From: Phycisphaerae bacterium
Lineage (GTDB): Bacteria; Planctomycetota; Phycisphaerae; SM23-33
Assembly (NCBI GenBank): GCA_030610965.1
Contig: JAUWQU010000188.1
Span: forward strand, 1-7,206
Length of the DNA stretch: 7,206 nucleotides
Direction of reading: 5' to 3'
The notes beneath the pieces were generated by a model. It saw nothing but the letters and a program-made list of their open reading frames with translations, had not been told where the DNA came from and ran no database searches. Each line of letters starts with the position of its first letter. The stretch's first letter is position 1. The position numbers were made by a program, and so were the translations under genes. Shown here in pieces: positions 6,524-7,206 of the stretch.

Positions 6524-6619
6524 ATTCCATCTTCCGACCACCAATAGCGCGCCAAATCCCATCTTCGGCCCACCAATAGCGCGCAAGAACCCATCAAGAA
6601 CCGCGCACAAAGCGCGCAA
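6524..6619. repeat. 32-base tandem repeat, two good copies and one degenerate
   Basis: Copies at 6524-6555 and 6556-6587 match at 27 of 32 positions and share an identical 15-base core, CCACCAATAGCGCGC (6538-6552 and 6570-6584). A third, poorer copy (6588-6619) keeps CCCATC and AGCGCGC at about the same spacing. A multiple-of-three failure (32 bases) argues against a protein repeat. It may be a slippage product or a small repeat element. Confidence 0.75.
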
Positions 6620-6659
6620 ATGCAAAAGAATCCGGCCAGCACCACTCGCCGCCACAACC

Positions 6660-6695
6660 GCCAAAAGGAGTGCCAAAAGGAGTGCCAAAAGTAGT
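6660..6695. repeat. 12-base tandem repeat GCCAAAAGGAGT
   Basis: Two perfect units (6660-6671, 6672-6683) are followed by one with a single change, GCCAAAAGTAGT (6684-6695). Decaying relatives follow: GCCAGCACTAAT (6696-6707), GCCAAAAAAT (6708-6717) and GCCGAAAAAA (6718-6727). Because the unit is 12 bases it stays open in several frames (PKGV on plus; LALL or GTPF on minus), but the flanks do not support a gene. Each unit contains a Shine-Dalgarno-like AAGGAG. Confidence 0.85.
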
Positions 6696-6882
6696 GCCAG
6701 CACTAATGCCAAAAAATGCCGAAAAAAGCCAAAAGAACCTCCAAATTGTCCAGGTCATGAGCAAGGCCGCGACCTCAGCCCGGCGGCACCCAGCAACCCG
6801 GCGACCAAGAACCCCCGCCGCCAACCGCGCCCGCCCAGCCCCCTGGAACGCCGAAGGAGGCTCAGGGGTCGGAGGGTCAGCG

Positions 6883-6929
6883 CGGTCCGGGGTCGGAGAC
6901 CTTCTTCCTTCCCTTCCGTCCTCGGACCG
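6883..6929. other. Long inverted repeat (hairpin) before the FG-GAP remnant
   Basis: CGGTCCGGGG (6883-6892) pairs with CCTCGGACCG (6920-6929) as a 10-base stem with one G-T wobble and a 27-base loop rich in CTTCC. There is no T-run on either side, so an intrinsic terminator is unlikely. GGGGTCGGAG also occurs twice nearby (6865-6874 and 6889-6898), the second copy overlapping the left arm. Confidence 0.55.
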
Positions 6930-7004
6930 GCTGTTGACGAAGCCGGCCGGGCGGGGTAGGGTTCTGGAATGGTAATGGGCGGGAACAGAATCGCGCAGCG
7001 CAGC

Positions 7005-7206
7005 CAGGGCTGTCAGGGCCAGAGCGTCGCCATGCACGACGGCATGGCCAACCTCCGGCACCCACGGCGACGCGATTGGTTCAGCAGCCGGGGGGGGGCG
7101 AGGCGTGGGCATCGACGGCAACACCGTCTGGGTCGGAGCGCCGCGATGCTACGACAATAACGATACCGATGGTCCCGGCGCGGGCTATGTCTTCGGCGAC
7201 CCGAAC
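7005..7206 (+). pseudogene. Broken FG-GAP (integrin-alpha-type beta-propeller) repeat coding fragment, continues past window
   Basis: Two FG-GAP-like pieces are visible in different frames. GQSVAMHDGMA (7017-7049) is in one frame. The next frame continues naturally with GTHGDAIGSAAG (7057-7092) and then VGIDGNTVWVGAP and DNNDTDGPGAGYVF, running open to 7206. FG-GAP repeats form seven-bladed propellers in secreted or surface proteins, with a typical pattern of FGxSVAIxGxxxxVGA then GxAYVF. A one-base shift is needed between 7049 and 7057, and the linker normally joining two repeats is nearly missing around the nine-G run at 7090-7098. The second frame is open from 6976 but has no ATG and no ribosome binding site; a GTG at 7105 would start inside the repeat. 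Either this is a decaying gene remnant or it reflects sequencing or assembly errors; the rest lies beyond the right edge. Confidence 0.55.

Larger units (their letters stand above)
6130..6975. other. Gene-poor spacer with strong A+C bias and short repeats
   Basis: No convincing gene is seen across about 850 bases. Open frames exist on both strands, but they follow from the skewed composition and the repeats, and none gives a recognisable protein. By hand count, bases 6361-6480 have 95 A or C out of 120 (79%), with 13 G and 12 T. The skew runs approximately from 6300 to 6760. It contains dispersed CCTCCAAAT motifs, a 32-base tandem repeat and a 12-base tandem repeat, all listed separately. A hairpin lies near its right end. 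Confidence 0.75.

Noticed and set aside
6509..6712. Minus-strand 67-codon hydrophobic frame (LALLLALLLALLLA)
   Set aside because: The apparent membrane segment is only the 12-base repeat read in one frame; there is no ribosome binding site upstream.
6670..6975. Plus-strand 101-codon frame beginning with GTG in the 12-base repeat
   Set aside because: The start is inside a repeat unit, the rest is Pro/Arg/Gly-rich without a domain, and no separate ribosome binding site exists.
6594..7124. Minus-strand 176-codon frame over the right-end spacer
   Set aside because: It crosses repeats and is antisense to FG-GAP coding pieces; no domain was recognised.

Overview
The window looks like a fragment of a GC-rich environmental bacterial genome, most likely a planctomycete (Phycisphaerae-like). 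This is an inference from three things: a secreted protein with a DUF2341-like start followed by PA14 and PKD domains, FG-GAP remnants, and short GCGGATT tandem repeats between genes. No rRNA, tRNA, CRISPR array, transposase or phage gene was recognised.

Left half, minus strand (1-2239): a HAD-family phosphatase gene is followed after 1 base by a MacB/FtsX-type ABC permease gene. A 220-base spacer filled with GCGGATT repeats comes next, then the start of the partner ABC ATPase gene, which runs off the left edge. The three read as one operon for an inner-membrane lipoprotein- or macrolide-type export system. The repeat array sits between the permease and its ATPase.

Middle, plus strand (2370-6129): a 130-base divergent control region separates the minus-strand operon from a tight plus-strand operon. 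Its first gene encodes a secreted 702-residue protein (signal peptide, DUF2341-like, PA14-like, PKD, TPR-like helices). The second starts at TTG behind a strong ribosome binding site and encodes a fusion of a TsaC/YrdC threonylcarbamoyl-AMP synthase with a low-molecular-weight phosphatase. The third is rpiB, overlapping the fusion gene by 4 bases. The fusion plus rpiB repeats the Bacillus ywlC-ywlE-ywlF gene order with the first two joined. The phosphatase loop carries the threonine associated with YwlE protein-arginine phosphatase, so arginine-phosphate signalling is a testable idea here.

Right end (6130-7206): about 850 bases hold no convincing gene. Much of it is strongly A+C-rich on the plus strand and contains several short repeat families (14-base dispersed, 32-base tandem, 12-base tandem) and a long hairpin. 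The last 200 bases carry two recognisable FG-GAP (integrin-alpha-type beta-propeller) repeat pieces in different frames, next to a run of nine G. This is either a decaying gene or a sequencing or assembly frameshift, and it continues past the right edge.
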